Shown: positions 21,835 through 37,999, counted from the first letter of the stretch. The stretch: DNA of 64,000 bases from Yponomeuta sedellus (GCA_934045075.1 OW203724.1:18405143-18469142), one strand, 5' to 3'. Notes: generated by a model from the sequence alone, not told the origin. Translations and numbers: made by a program.

Positions 21835-22394
21835 CAAACTTGACTAGACGGCTGTGCCGGCTAGCTATTATAAAGAAGTATCTATACAGTACTTATATTA
21901 GAGCTGGTATGCTGACCAACGGCTGAGGGCCCGGAGCACGACACCGCCTCTTGTTAGCTACGCCACTGCTTTCATGTATTTCGCCAGAATTACTCGCGTA
22001 AATTCATATACTTTATAGCATTTTCTTACAAACACTTTGAATACCAGGCGACATGGTAATCAAATTAAAAATCTATAAAACAGCAAAGACTTATGTCTGT
22101 TTTAGTATTCTGGGGAATGTAGAAAACACCCACTCGGTCCGAAGGCGGCCGTCTCTATAAAATAATCTAGACACAGGACTCGGCTGCCAAACAAATTTTC
22201 CAGACTTTAGCGGCCTAGTACGGGGACATACCCCACTTGTCCTAAAATGCCTAAAGTTCGTTTTTTATACATCTACTTTAGCAAAATTTAATAAAGAAAG
22301 ACAAAACATTTTTATACTTTGGTCTTGCGATCGGCGCGAATCTTCTCGTCAGCAACGTGATAAATTTAAGTTTATATATATTAAACGGGTCTAT
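21835..22394. other. Unassigned stretch
   Basis: No exon or repeat identified in this 560-bp stretch. Confidence 0.4.
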
Positions 22395-22650
22395 TATATA
22401 TTAAATGGGTTTATTGCTGTGTGGCGTCGGCCTAAAGAATAGCACCAACCCAAATTCTTCCCGCGGGTGTCGTAAAAGGCGACTAAGGGACACAAACAGC
22501 GCCCCCCGCAGTACAATTCCACCAAACTGCGATCCCCGACCCGCATGCCCAGCGTGGGGATTATGGGCATTACCCCCTATGATAGCACGTGGCGCTCTTT
22601 AGGGGAGGGCTATGTCTAGCAGTGGACTAGTATAGCCTGACGACGGCTGC
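22395..22650 (+). repeat. Rep2 element
   Basis: Sense copy from about GCTGTGTGGCGTCGGCC through CATGCCCAGCGTGGGGATTA to GACTAGTATAGCCTGACGAC. Its last 60 bases are nearly the LINE tail at 5120-5180, so it probably borrows that LINE's enzyme. Confidence 0.8.
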
Positions 22651-22734
22651 TAAATGTGCAACCCATGCTCACAATAAATATTCTTATTTTTCTTCTTTTG
22701 CCATTTTACTTAGCCTTCGGCGCATTCTCAGACC

Positions 22735-22905
22735 CACTTAATACCGTCTGACAAACGCAGCGTAGGACACCCGTCCTACGCTGTGTTTGCCACTTCTCCA
22801 CTCGAGAACCTTTGCACCACGACGTCGACCATCGGTTCACTGCCACTTCAGCTTACTAAACTTATAGGCTATGTCAGTATTTAGTTCTTAGGCAGATTGT
22901 CTTAT
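22735..22905 (-). repeat. RTE-like LINE fragment with internal hairpin
   Basis: Antisense LINE text related to 31843-32140 (CTCGAGAACCTTTG, CACTGCCACTTCAGCTTA). It contains a 17-bp inverted repeat with one mismatch, 22752-22768 and 22773-22789, loop ACCC. Confidence 0.65.
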
Positions 22906-24940
22906 TAAGCTGTAACATTGAGTATTGAAACGAATGTACGTAAAAAGTGAGGAAAACACGAAAAGCTTTTAGGAATCTTTTTTCCGTCTTTTTCTTGCTA
23001 AGTCTTGACATTGTCCCATTGTTATTTAAATTAGACAAAAATGTAAAACGCTATCAAAGACTTAAAAAACTTTAAAAAGGTTTATTGGCCTTTCGGCAAC
23101 AAGCAAACAATAAGAGCGCAAAGTCAACAAACTACGTCGCAGTTAGGGTTATCATGTAAAGATTTTTTATTTACAAATAAAACAATATTGCAAAAAAGCA
23201 GCGCGGATCCGTAGTTGCAGATGGCAAGAGATCTTGAGAGATAACATTTGGGGGAAAAGGTTGATACCCAGCAGTGGGCAGCGTTGGGCGGATGACGATG
23301 TTGATGATGATGAAAGCAATCGAATGAGAGCAAAACCTGGGCCTTAATTCTGTTGGTGCATTACACTACAATGACAGATAAATGGGCGGGTCACGTGACG
23401 AGTTTTTTTATACCATTGGCGCCTAGAAGGTTTGTACTTGGGCTTAGGCTTAAATCAGCAATAAAATGAAATCACCATGATCGTGCAATTGTTCTACAAG
23501 GCATTAACGGAATCTAGGGCCTGGTCGGACTCGTCCCACAAAAATCCCAGTAAGTGTCTCCGGAATAAAGTTAATAATGACGAAAGCAGCGCGTACGCAA
23601 TCGTTGTAACCGGTAGCGGGCGTAAAGCGGGCGGATTAGGGCGCAAGCGTCGGTAATACTTTTACGACAGTGCTGTAAATAAACTGATCTCGATAGGACA
23701 CGTCAAGCCGGCCGTAAATTACGTCAGGCGTGATAAAAAATCTTCGGCCAAGAGCGAACACTCTTTGTGGTACGGGTAATTATGGTTTTGAAAAGTATGC
23801 GGCTTGTTCTCGCTGTTCGCTGTGGGTTATTATTATTATACTTTATTATTATTTCCTTTTTTGTGTACAATAAAGTGTTCTCTATCTATCTATCTATACT
23901 TTATTGTACATAAAGAAAAAAATATTTTACTCAAAACATAAGCGTAATATAAATGAGTACATACTCGCACTCGCCTGAGTTTATTATTTCTGTAATTGTG
24001 TTCGAATCCAGCCATGTAACGATGACTTGGTATACTAATGTACCTAGTCGAAGTTACGCACAAGTGTAAAGGAACAAGTCGTGAGAGAACCTGAGTGTGA
24101 TGAGTTCACACACCTGAGCGCTTGAAATTGTCCGTCCGCAGTGGGCACGCGAGGTATTTAAGCCCAATTTTTATTTTATTTATTTATTAAGGAAAACTAG
24201 TGTCTAAAGTTATATAGAATATTACACACTCGAGATAAAAAAACAGACAGTCATTAAAAGTTTCCACAGATAACCCGTGTATAGACACCTAGTGTCGCTG
24301 TATGGGGCGGAGCTATCATACCTTCAGCATGGGTGCAATGAATCACGTGTTTTGTGGCGCTAAAATGTCAGAATTTGACAATTAATGTACTGGAAAGTCT
24401 CGAGTTTTGACATTGAAAACGCGCGACTATTGTCGTCGTAGTACCCAGGCTGATGGCCGCAATCACTACTCCTCACCCTGCACATCAGGGATGCTATCCG
24501 TTTTCGTAACTGTAATAATTAGGCTATACTCCTTTAGGGGTGACTACCTTGTGAATGAAGGTGTGAATGTGAATTCAGCTCTATAATTATTATGGTGAAA
24601 CACCGAAAGTTCAATAGAGATACGTGCACATACAGTGGTGTTGTTGGGAGAGACCCGCACAAACGACTGGTGGCGGGGCAATTGCTAGTTCGTTCAACTA
24701 TCATTATACTACGTCAGCAGTCTCAGCCCCTACACCAACTATATTTCGAAAAAAAAAAATTGAGAAAAAACCTCATACACCAAAAGTTATTGCCTAACCC
24801 AAACACTTATCTTAGGAAGGGGTATCTTAGGAATTGCGCATTCTAGAAATCAGCCTGCTTAAATGTGTAGTACCAACTTTACGATTTGAATCCATTAGTA
24901 TTTCTTAATGATTCGCGATACTCATACATAGTTAGATGTT
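22906..24940. other. Mixed intron DNA
   Basis: 23225-23320 is a LINE tail (GGTTGATACCCAGCAGTGGG then a GATGATGATGA run). 23500-23780 is repeat-poor and GC-richer, with a GGATTA site at 23633-23638. 23838-23900 is a tail of CTTTATTATTATTTCC type with (TCTA)n, whose complement recurs at 40322-40395. The remaining parts are unassigned. Confidence 0.45.
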
Positions 24941-25205
24941 CTTCTTCTTCTTCTTCAGGCTATATTAGTCCACTGCTGGACATAGCCCTCCCTTAGTGAG
25001 CGCCATAGCGCAAGGTTGTGCCATCATTGGGGGGTAATGCCCATAATCCCCACGCTGGGCATGCGGGTTGGGAATCGCAGTTTGGTGGTATTGTACTGCA
25101 GGGGGCGCTGCTGCCCACCCCCCGGTTTGTATCCCTTAGTCGCCTTTGACGACACCCGGCAGGACGAATTTGGGTTGGTGCTATTCTCTAGGCCGACACC
25201 ACACA
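24941..25205 (-). repeat. Rep2 element with CTT run
   Basis: Antisense copy starting in (CTT)n CAGGCTATATTAGTCCACTG and ending GGCCGACACCACACAGC. It closely matches 15072-15322. Confidence 0.8.
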
Positions 25206-25227
25206 GCACAGTTATATGTTAAACGAG

Positions 25228-25372
25228 GCAAAACGCGATTATTTATTAGGTAAAACGTAATTACCTTATTTCCCGACGTTTCGGCGGCGTTACAGTTGCC
25301 GTGGTCTCGGGTAGGGTCGTGAGTCTAGGTAATTACGATTTACCTAATAAATAATCGCGATTTGACCCGTTG
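25228..25372. repeat. Penelope-like terminal region, fold-back
   Basis: The core is CCCGACGTTTCGGCGG...TTGCCGTGGTCTCGGG. It is enclosed by 32-bp inverted arms (25235-25266 and 25327-25358, one mismatch) made of a duplicated, inverted element end. Confidence 0.75.
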
Positions 25373-25407
25373 GATCCATTAGTTTACAACGGGAATTTTG
25401 TTTTTTT

Positions 25408-25572
25408 ACTTACCTATACTTCTCACTGCAGAACGCAAGTCTTTTCTCAGAGAAAGAGTATGGGCTTAATTACCACGCGAGTCCACGGCGGATTGGCAAT
25501 TTCATTCGCTAATGTTTTTGAACAACTCAGATACTCAGGTTTTCTCTCGTAGTTCACGAGTGGTATTGCTAC
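25408..25572 (-). repeat. Rep6 SINE copy, truncated
   Basis: Antisense Rep6 from CTTCTCACTGCAGAACGCAA to GTGGTATTGCTACAAAACT, directly abutting a CR1-like LINE end. Confidence 0.7.
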
Positions 25573-25928
25573 AAAACTATATACGCTTGTATAATAAAAT
25601 CCCTGAAGATATATTAAGCTTGCCTGAATCGCGGTTCAAAAAATTTGTTAAGCACACTTTGTGCCAAAAGGGCTACTATAACATAAGGATTATTTAGATG
25701 ACGATGAGGTCTGGAATTAAAGCCAGTACAATGTATGAGTTCTATGTTTTATAATAATTATATAAACTATTTTAATTAAGGACTTTTGAAAAGACTAAGT
25801 TGGGGGTTTTTTTTCCATTTTTTCTCCCAAATGATCTAGATTTTGAAATGGACACCTAGTTTGAATTATTACGTTCATTAAGCCGCAGTTTCTGTGCTAC
25901 TTTAAATAAAACCTTTCATTTCAACTTT
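25573..25928 (+). pseudogene. CR1-like LINE 3' end
   Basis: Reads LYNKIPEDILSLPESRFKKF, then VKHTLCQKGYYNI. This matches the C-terminus of the intact ORF at 52128-53615, followed by the same 3' UTR (AATAAAACCTTTCATTTCAA). Only about the last 45 codons remain. Confidence 0.85.
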
Positions 25929-26435
25929 CAGAAATATTAGGGTTATAATAATTTTATTAAATTCGCTATTTACGCGCTCCACCAAAGCAGCCTTCGGTCG
26001 GCCTACATAGAATAGTGTCCAGTAGTGAAAAGTGCATGCTGTCTCGCTCGCACAATATAAGTAAATCTGATTTGTTAGATATTGAAATTACGGACGTTCT
26101 AGACGTTCCTAGTTTTCAAATGGGAACAATTAATTCCATATTTACCTTATAATTTTTGAAATAACTTTCCTTTACAGAACTTTTTTTATATTAAAACAAT
26201 AATGTATTGAAAATGTCCGTTGTTTCATTATCTATCAAACCTTCCGACCACATCTATGGAACGTTAATTTTACTACAAGCACAAAAAATACAGATTGAGC
26301 GCCAGACGACATGCTCCAAGTAAGAGCAGCTTTGAGGAATAGGTATTTATTAAACAGTGCAACTTCAAAGGAAATATATCATTTTTTCGGAAAATATATC
26401 ATAGGTTATTTTATTTTATTGATGCTATCAACCCT
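25929..26435. other. Unassigned spacer
   Basis: AT-rich; nothing recognised. Confidence 0.4.
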
Positions 26436-26851
26436 TTGTATGTTGTATGCTGGGGCACGGGTCTCTTCCTGCGTCGCAGCAAGGTTACGCCACACTCCAC
26501 CACGGGAGCCAAGTCCCTGTTGGTGGAGGATTGTAAGACAGCGATGGGCCGTACTGTCAGAAGTTATCAAGCCGCCCAGAAGGCGTGGCGCGCGATCTGA
26601 CATGGCTTAACGACTGCCATTACATGACAGCCGGCACCAATGGCTTCACGTGCCTTGCGAAGCGCACGTGGTCTAGTCGAACCGAGTGATTGGAATCAAT
26701 CATCTAAGTTAAGCAATGGCAGCAACGGTATTGCGCGGAAAAAATGTCACTATCGATAGTCACGTCATGGTCACCCAGACCGCGCCTGTCGTTGCTTAAC
26801 CTTAGTGATTGATTCCAACCACTCGGTTTCCCTAGGCCACGAGCGCTTCTA
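26436..26851. repeat. Rep1 inverted chimera, second locus
   Basis: Antisense Rep1 (26436-26662) is joined to sense Rep1 (26663-26716) with the same joint as at 16453. About 26780-26851 is a further antisense Rep1 5' end (CACTCGGTTTCCCTAGGCCA). Three inverted pieces are therefore clustered. Confidence 0.8.
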
Positions 26852-27267
26852 TCTATATATCTAAACTAAAATAAAATCCGAGGAACCCCAAGTCACATCA
26901 CGCGTCTCTCGCCGATGGGACTCCAAATATGCAATCAAAGGTTTTTGTCACAAACACACCGGGATCGAACCCAGCACCTTCCGATTGTGAGGTAAAGCTA
27001 TCTAATTCCAACCAATGGGCTACCAGTGCTTACCTACAATAGTTACTAATAACTGAAACCGTTAATCGAACGTTCACTAATATTCGCATATGTTAGCGGA
27101 ACATATTATAGTGATTGTGACAAAATTGAGGTCTGCCTACAAATAGCCCGGGCCGATACGAGCGATATCTCACAGTATATATAATAACTATGAACGCAAC
27201 AAAACCCCCATTTTATGTCAGCGGTTATTCACTCGGATTATGCCGATCTGTTTCGATAACACTTGGA
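26852..27267. other. Spacer with tRNA-like scrap
   Basis: 26945-27025 contains the complement of a B box (GGGATCGAACCC) and tRNA-like text, probably an old SINE. No gene. Confidence 0.4.
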
Positions 27268-27420
27268 TGTCTCCACTGATGGGGCAGGGGTCTCTTTCTA
27301 CATCGCAGGAAGGTTAGGCCATACTCTCCACTACGGGGGCCAACTCCGGGTTGGTGGTGTATTTTAAGACAGTGGCGGGCCTTACTGTCAGAAATGATTA
27401 AGCCGCCCATATAGCTTTTA
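27268..27420 (-). repeat. Rep1 copy, partial
   Basis: Antisense 3' half: TCTCTTTCTACATCGCAGGA, then GGCCATACTCTCCACTACGG, ending near AAGCCGCCCATA. Confidence 0.75.
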
Positions 27421-31434
<4,014 letters not shown>

Positions 31435-31803
31435 TAAATATACGTCGATCAAATATCTCCTATTAGCAAAGGGTAAGAAAAAAGTACCCAAAACCGGCGT
31501 GCGTACGTGCAGCAGCGACTAACAAATGTTAAATGTACTGAAGGTAAAGGTGTTTGTCTGGATCGTGGCAAGTGGCAAGCCCTGGTATCTACCCAGCCCT
31601 CTGGAATACCGGCGTGAATAACATAACATTTACATACAGGCACATACATTGCTTCTGGCCCCACACTAGGATACACTGTGTCGTGGAAACCAGAAACAGC
31701 GACATCACAAACATGTAAACATCCAAGACCTTGGTTTTTTTGTTCGAACCCGGGACCTCTTGCATGGTAGGCAGATGCACTACCGCTGCGCCACAGAGGT
31801 CGT
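31435..31803 (-). repeat. SINE-P, near full-length
   Basis: Antisense. The right end is the complement of a tRNA-like head (GGCGCAGCGGTAGTGCATCT, then B-box GGGTTCGAAC). The body continues to the left through GGATGTTTACATGTTTGTGA to about 31435. Confidence 0.75.
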
Positions 31804-31842
31804 CGAATTTATGTACAATTACGTTATTCCTCTTTCATCGTC

Positions 31843-32140
31843 ATCATCATTCAGCCACAGGAAGTCCACTGCTGGACATTGGCCTCCTCCATGGATTTCC
31901 AGAAAAACCGGTTGGAAGCGGCTTGCATCCAGCGTCAACCTGCTCTTTGTGTGTGATCTTCTGTCTATCTAGTGGCTGGTCGTCTCACAGTGCGCTTGCC
32001 GATATATAGTCCCCATTCGAGAACATTTCGGCCCCATCGGCCATCAGTTCTGCGTGCTATGTAAGGCCACTGTCACTTCAACTTAGTAATCCGCTGGGCT
32101 ATGTCGATTCCACTTAATTGTAAGGTTATTATTCAATAAA
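31843..32140 (-). repeat. RTE-like LINE 3' end
   Basis: Antisense. It begins CCACTGCTGGACATTGGCCT and continues through CGGTTGGAAGCGGCTTGCAT to GCTGGGCTATGTCGATTCCA, the usual form of an RTE ORF terminus read backward. Confidence 0.7.
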
Positions 32141-33190
32141 TCATTCGATTCCGACCTGAGTAGGTTTGAACCACAAAGAGTATGTGATTTAAGCTCTCTA
32201 TCTGAGAGCAGAATTTATAGTATGGTAAACCGCATACTTTTACTCGAAATGTCAAAACTTTGTTCATCAACTACAACGATTTATTTTACATTTTTTACTT
32301 TTTTACAGTACCTCCGGTCTAACATTCCACGAATAATTTGGCAAGTTGCTGAGTTTAGATGGCTATAAACAATATCGTCTTGAATCGCTTAATTGGTTCC
32401 TGTTTACACAAATGTTAAGATTGAAGTCGTAACAGTAACCTTAATCTATGTTAATATTTATGCGTACGAGTAACAATAAATCCAAATGTCTTTCACTTTA
32501 AAGCCGTTTTTTACTGTTGTTTCGTATCCTCATTACTGAAAGTGGTTATTAGTGGAATGTCAATGAGGTGTTTGGTGTCAGTTAATGTTCGTTCATTATT
32601 TGATCTTCACTGCCTCTTTAGTCTATCGGTAGTTATTTGTCTACCAACTCAGTTGTTGTAGGTTGGAATCCCATACATTTATTTCAATCCATCCGTCAGC
32701 CCGTAAACTTTCACTGTACCATTTCCCTAGTATTGACGTAACTGAAATTTTACTTTTAGTCTTTTTCTCTTTATTTTATGTAAAGTAAAGAATAAATTAT
32801 TTGTCACCTAATGAATGAAAGTCACATGCATGAAATCATTGTGATATAACAAATGTATTTTTTTTTCTTTTTGTGATGCATGCAGGGCAATACGGCTTTT
32901 TTTTCTTAGCATATTGTGTGTTTAGTTTTAAATTATTTAAGTTTTAATTTCTGAACCGATAATAAATACATTTCATTTTTATTTTTTAACTGAATATTTA
33001 TTCAATCACTGAGCCTTTTCCTTTCATCCTCTTTACTGAAAATTGTTGTTAATAGAATGCCTTTGGTCTCTGTTTTTTGGCTCTTAATGTTAGTTAATTA
33101 CAAAGTCTGCCGATTTATTCTAGCGTTAGTTGCGTGAGTACCAACTCATGGTCTTAGGTTTGATTCCTATACATTTATTTTCATCAATCG
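32141..33190. other. AT-rich intron with two tRNA-like SINE remnants
   Basis: 32500-32700 and 33005-33185 are diverged copies of one unit. They share CTCATTACTGAAA/CTCTTTACTGAAA and a tRNA-like end (GTAGGTTGGAATCCCATAC; CTTAGGTTTGATTCCTATAC). Confidence 0.5.
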
Positions 33191-33335
33191 TTCAGACCTT
33201 AATCGTCCGCTGTTGGACATTGACCACTCTCAAAGCTCACTACTTCTTTCTGTCTTCGACCTCATTCAGCCGCTGCCAGCATCATCGCCTTAGACCGTCG
33301 AGCTAGCAAGCTCCTGGGTGACGCTGCGTTTCCAT
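33191..33335 (-). repeat. LINE 3'-end remnant
   Basis: Antisense text CCGCTGTTGGACATTGACCA, then CATTCAGCCGCTGCCAGCAT. Related to 722-830 and about 63330-63430. Confidence 0.5.
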
Positions 33336-34436
33336 TTTGCTCCATTTTGGTCTCTCTTCTAGTACTTTTGTACCCCATTGACTATTCGATTCGAAGGCAC
33401 GACGAAAGATTTTTAAATCTTCTATAATGTAGAGGCTCATTTATTATCTACAAAAATACCTACATTTCAGTATTAAACAAAAGTTTAATGAAGATTAAAG
33501 CCATTTTTCTAAAATTGTTGTAAATCTGTGGGAAAACAGCTCGCAGTGTCATGGCGTCGAATCTGACGTCACGACCACCTGGTCAACCATCAAAGGTCAA
33601 AAAAAGCACGGGTGAAGTTTACCAATGTTACTCAAGCGTGACGTCACGCGGTGTGATTGCTGTTTCAGTCAAAATGCTGAAAGCAGTATTATAATCTTTT
33701 ATTTTATTGAAAAAATAAAAGTTTATAATATTTTTATAAAAATATATAATATTTTTAAATAAATATATAAAATAAATATATAATATATATATTTTTATAC
33801 TATTTTTTTTAATGCACTAACCCGTGCTAAGGAAAAGCTTTTATTAAAATTAGCCTCTAAATAGGTTTTTAAATATATATTTTTATAAAAATATAGTATA
33901 AAATATTTTTTAAAAAACTTTATCAGTGTTTTAAATCCTTTTAATATGTACTTTTCCATAATATATATAATCTTTGGTTGTTCGATACTGTCTTCACGCC
34001 TAATCACGCAAATATGGGGTATTTGCCACCCCTGGAATAGGCTTATGGCTTAGGGTACTTTTATTTGGGCCTCATGCAGCAATCAAGCACTTTTCCACAT
34101 TCTCTGGTCGAGTGGAAAAGTGGGTATTGGGGAATTTTTAGATTCGTATTCTCTTCCCAGGAACCTTTTGGATGATGAACTCTAAAAATGTATTTTTATA
34201 CATAGGTATATCTTTAAATATACCTATACACTAGCCTTAACAGTTGTCTAACGCCAGAATACTGGCCTATCAAGAGGTTGATAGGTTGTGGATTCGAATC
34301 CCAACTTATACATATTTGTTGCCTTTCATTTTACGCAGGTACATTTTGTGGAGTATGTGGTAGACGATCATCATCATCATCATCCTATTATGTCGCCACC
34401 GAGAGGCACGGGTCTTTTCGACGGTCGACGGCCTCG
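33336..34436. other. AT-rich stretch with Rep3 tail scrap
   Basis: 33690-33960 is almost pure A/T. 33795-33875 contains TTAATGCACTAACCCGTGCT and AGCCTCTAAATAGG, two Rep3 tail pieces in opposite orientation. 34240-34310 has tRNA-like text ending GATTCGAATCCC. Confidence 0.5.
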
Positions 34437-34690
34437 GTGGCGCAGCGGTTTAGCACGCTGCTGTAAAGCCGACGGTCTTGGGTTCGATCCGGGTCGGCCG
34501 GTTCGAGCCGGGTCAAACTAGGAAACGAACTTTTCTAGTTGGTCTCGGGTCTTGGGTGTTATCTATGTATTTATTGTATTAAATCTATCGTCGAGTTAGC
34601 ACCTATAACACAAGCCATTTAGTTGTACTTAGTATGGGGCTTACAAGATCTGTGTAATATGTGCATGAATATTTATTATTATTATTTTCC
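34437..34690 (+). repeat. Rep4 SINE
   Basis: tRNA-like head GGTGGCGCAGCGGTTTAGCA with B box GGTTCGATCC, body AACTTTTCTAGTTGGTCTCG, tail CATGAATATTTATTATTATT. A degenerate antisense Rep1 scrap follows (34690-34765). Confidence 0.8.
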
Positions 34691-34765
34691 CCAAGTAAGG
34701 TAAAGGCCATACTCTACCACGGGGGATGTCCGGATTTGTGGATGCTTGCGAGACTAGGTACTGGC

Positions 34766-35091
34766 TGGTAGCCTATACAAATCGCTAATTTTGAAGGAAA
34801 ATAAATTATTATTATTCTCATACATTAAAGCTTGAAACTGCCAATTCGTGACGGCCGCGTAATTATTGAGCCCATACTCTCTCTCTCTCAATAATACCCT
34901 CTCGGGAAAAAGGCTTGTGATCTTCAGTAGAACGTATATAAGCTGCTTAATCTCATGCTATCTCAAATTACCTATAAACAAATCGAAACAGTATATTTCC
35001 AAGAACCACGCGGCATGGCCGTCAGTGCCAATCGTCCGTGAAACGGCCCCTGACACATTTCATCTCGCCGCGACGTCCCGCCCCGATTGCG
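34766..35091. other. Spacer
   Basis: 34838-34890 is a Rep6 scrap (GAGCCCATACTCTCTCTC). 34990-35091 is GC-richer, leading into the tandem repeat. Confidence 0.4.
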
Positions 35092-35545
35092 TGACGTGGG
35101 ATTAGGACGTCGATTACTGCGAATCGATGTTCGCTGCTGCACTTTTTATTTGCCCAACTAGGCCATAAAATTAGATAGATGCCTGTGAGCAATAAAATTC
35201 TGCATTAGGAAAAAGAATGACAACAAACACCAGTCGGAACTGTTATGCTTTGACGTGGGATTAGGACGTAGATTACTGCGAATCGATGTTCGATGCTGCA
35301 TTTTTTATTTGCCCAACTAGGCCATAGAGTTAGATGGATACCTGGGAGTAAAAAATACTGCATTAGGAAAAAAATGACAGCAAACACCAGTCGGAACTGT
35401 TATGCTTTGACGTGGGATTAGAAGGTCGATTACTGCGAATCGACTAGCAATCGATGTAGCTAGATCATACAGTTAGAAACCCGACTGAGGTCTGCAATCG
35501 GAAACATAGCTAACACCAGCCGAAACTAATTCATTATAAACTGTT
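35092..35545 (+). repeat. Tandem repeat, three units of about 158 bp
   Basis: Units start at 35092, 35251 and 35408 with TGACGTGGGATTAG and continue GATTACTGCGAATCGA; the third is diverged and truncated. Each holds GGATTA (35099, 35258, 35415), the complement of TAATCC. It lies in the Pitx intron, so a regulatory role is conceivable. Confidence 0.85.
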
Positions 35546-36419
35546 CAAAATTACTAAAATGCAAAGATGGTCAGCTGTTCCGTGTACATTGCCGCTCATC
35601 GCTACCGCTACATTTATTCGTGAGTTGAAATAAAACTATGTAGTTTTTGTGAGGTGTTTATTTTTAACAAGCCTGTATGTATCTTTATTATTATTTTTTA
35701 ATCGTAATGGACTTGTTCTGGATATAAATAATTTATCATTATTATTATGTTGCAATAAAAATGTTTAATATACGATTCTCGAGACGACCTTCGTCTCCGA
35801 TTTGGCACTATTGCATGCTACGGACTAAGCAAATTATGAGAAATCACAAAAACATGCTGCAATACTATCATGGATGTTTTGTTTAAGTATAAATAACAGA
35901 CTAAATAAATGAAATTATAGACGGATAGAAATAATGTACATAATAAAAAATAAAAAAATTGTGTTATATATAAAACCTACATCATTAAAAAAGGATTAAA
36001 AAAGACATTCAAAGGGCATAAGTTATAAGTTATAAAGGCATAAGAAACAACACCAGAACCATATTACAAATAATAACAGTATTACATTGTAGTAGATAGA
36101 ACTCCTTTACCATAGCATAAGCTTAGGTAAGGTACATCACAAACATCAAAATATAGCCAGACTGAGGCCATATGTACTTCGAATCGAACCCACGACCTCC
36201 GGCAAGATAAACAGACGTGATACTGCTGGAACAAGTCAGTAACTTATTAATTAACTTTGTCCCAATTTGCAATAACTTTTGCTCATCTTAGTTTGTCTAT
36301 GTTAGACAAGGCAAGGAAGGAGAAGGATGGTAAGGTTGTGCAATATAGGAATGGATAGATGTTCAACCGGCGGAAGAGTTGTTAAAAGTTGCACTGAACA
36401 GAGAGCGTGGTATATTATA
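35546..36419. other. Unassigned AT-rich stretch
   Basis: 36170-36235 has an antisense tRNA-like scrap (AATCGAACCCACGACCTCCG). Nothing else recognised. Confidence 0.4.
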
Positions 36420-36746
36420 TAGATATCAACTCATGTATGTCCCAACTGCTGGGGCACGGGTCTCTTCGTACATCGCAGGAAGGTTAGGCGATACTCCACC
36501 TCGGGGGCCAAGTCCGGGTTGGTGGAGGATTGTAAGACAGTGGCGGGCCTTACTGTCAGAAGTCATCAAGCTACCCTTAACGCCTCTGACACGGCTGCCA
36601 TTACATAACAGCTGGCACCAATAGATTAACGAAAATGCCACTAGCTGTAGTCACGGGACCGTCACACAACCTTCACCTGACCGTGCCTATTGTTGCTTAA
36701 GTCGAATGATTGGTTTCAATCACTCGGTTCGACTAGGCCACGAGCG
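36420..36746 (-). repeat. Rep1, nearly full-length
   Basis: Antisense from CATGTATGTCCCAACTGCTG to GACTAGGCCACGAGCG, with small internal deletions. Confidence 0.85.
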
Positions 36747-37385
36747 TGGTAAAGGACGGAATTGCTGACTACAGTGATAAAAGAGATGCACTGTAAGAAG
36801 AAACTGAGTGTCAATCCAAAATGTTGGATATTTCTTACTGTCTATGTCACTCTCTACACTAACAAAATGTTTTTCGTGCCATTTTATGGAACACATTTTC
36901 AGTATCCTGTAAAAAAATACTGGCTGCATGGAAACAGCACCTATAGGAGCGGCCGCCGAGCCAGTAGAACCGCAGTATTGTTGTTGCTATATCGTGTTAG
37001 GTAAAAAAACATTTTAGAGTGCATTTCACACGGCATCCAACACGCTCGCCGACGGGCGGACGGCACGTAACATTATTTATTTTACGTGTAAAACGCCCCA
37101 GGCTCAGTTCAGGCGGTTTTTGCACCTTTTTGCGCCTTTACAAAACTGTTTGCACAACTACCGTGATGGTTCGCCGGGTGGAGATAGTTTTCCTTAAATC
37201 TAGGCGGGATCGGTGAGGATTCAAATCGGCTTTTGTCAATTGGTGCGCATGGTCTTTCTATGTAAAAAGTAGCAGTTTTCCGTTTGCACCGGCTTTGGCG
37301 CTTTGAAAATTGGAAAATTGTTAACTGAGACTAAGTTCTATATGAACCAAAAAGTTCGTTGATAGAAAAAATATGGTTTATAATA
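36747..37385. other. Repeat-poor island
   Basis: 36940-37230 is GC-richer and single-copy here (GCGGCCGCCGAGCCAGTAGA, CGACGGGCGGACGGCACG). Candidate conserved non-coding DNA; short ORFs through it have no recognisable domain. Confidence 0.35.
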
Positions 37386-37999
37386 ATAAATAAATAAATA
37401 TTCATGGAGCGCTCGTGGCCTAGGCGAACCGAGTGATTGCAATCAATCACTTGGTCAAGCAACACCAGGCGCGGTCAGGTACAGGATGGGTGAGCGTCCC
37501 GTGACTACCGCTAGTGGCATATTTCCGAGCGCTTCCTTGCTTCGCAAGGCACGTTAAGCCGTTGGTGCCGGCTGTCATATAATGGCAGTCGTTAAGCCAT
37601 GTCAGAGGCCTTATAGGCGGCTTGATAACTTCTGACAGTAAGGCCCGGCACTGTCTTACAATCCTCCACCAACTCGGACATGGCCCCCGTGGTGGAGTAT
37701 GGCCTAACCTTCCTGCGATGCAGGAAGAGACCCGTGCCCCAGCAGTGGGGACATACAAGGGTTGATAACGAAATATTCATGGACATATTACACAGATCTC
37801 GTTAGCCCTATACTAAGTACAACAAAATGCCTTGTGTTATAGGTGCTAACTCGACGATAATAAAATAAATACGTAGATAACATCCAAGACCCGAGACAAA
37901 CTAGAAAAGTTCGTTTCCTTGTTTGACCCGGCCGGGATCGAACCCGAGACCTTCGGTTTTACAGTCAGCGTGCTAAACCGCTGCACCACCGAGGCCGTC

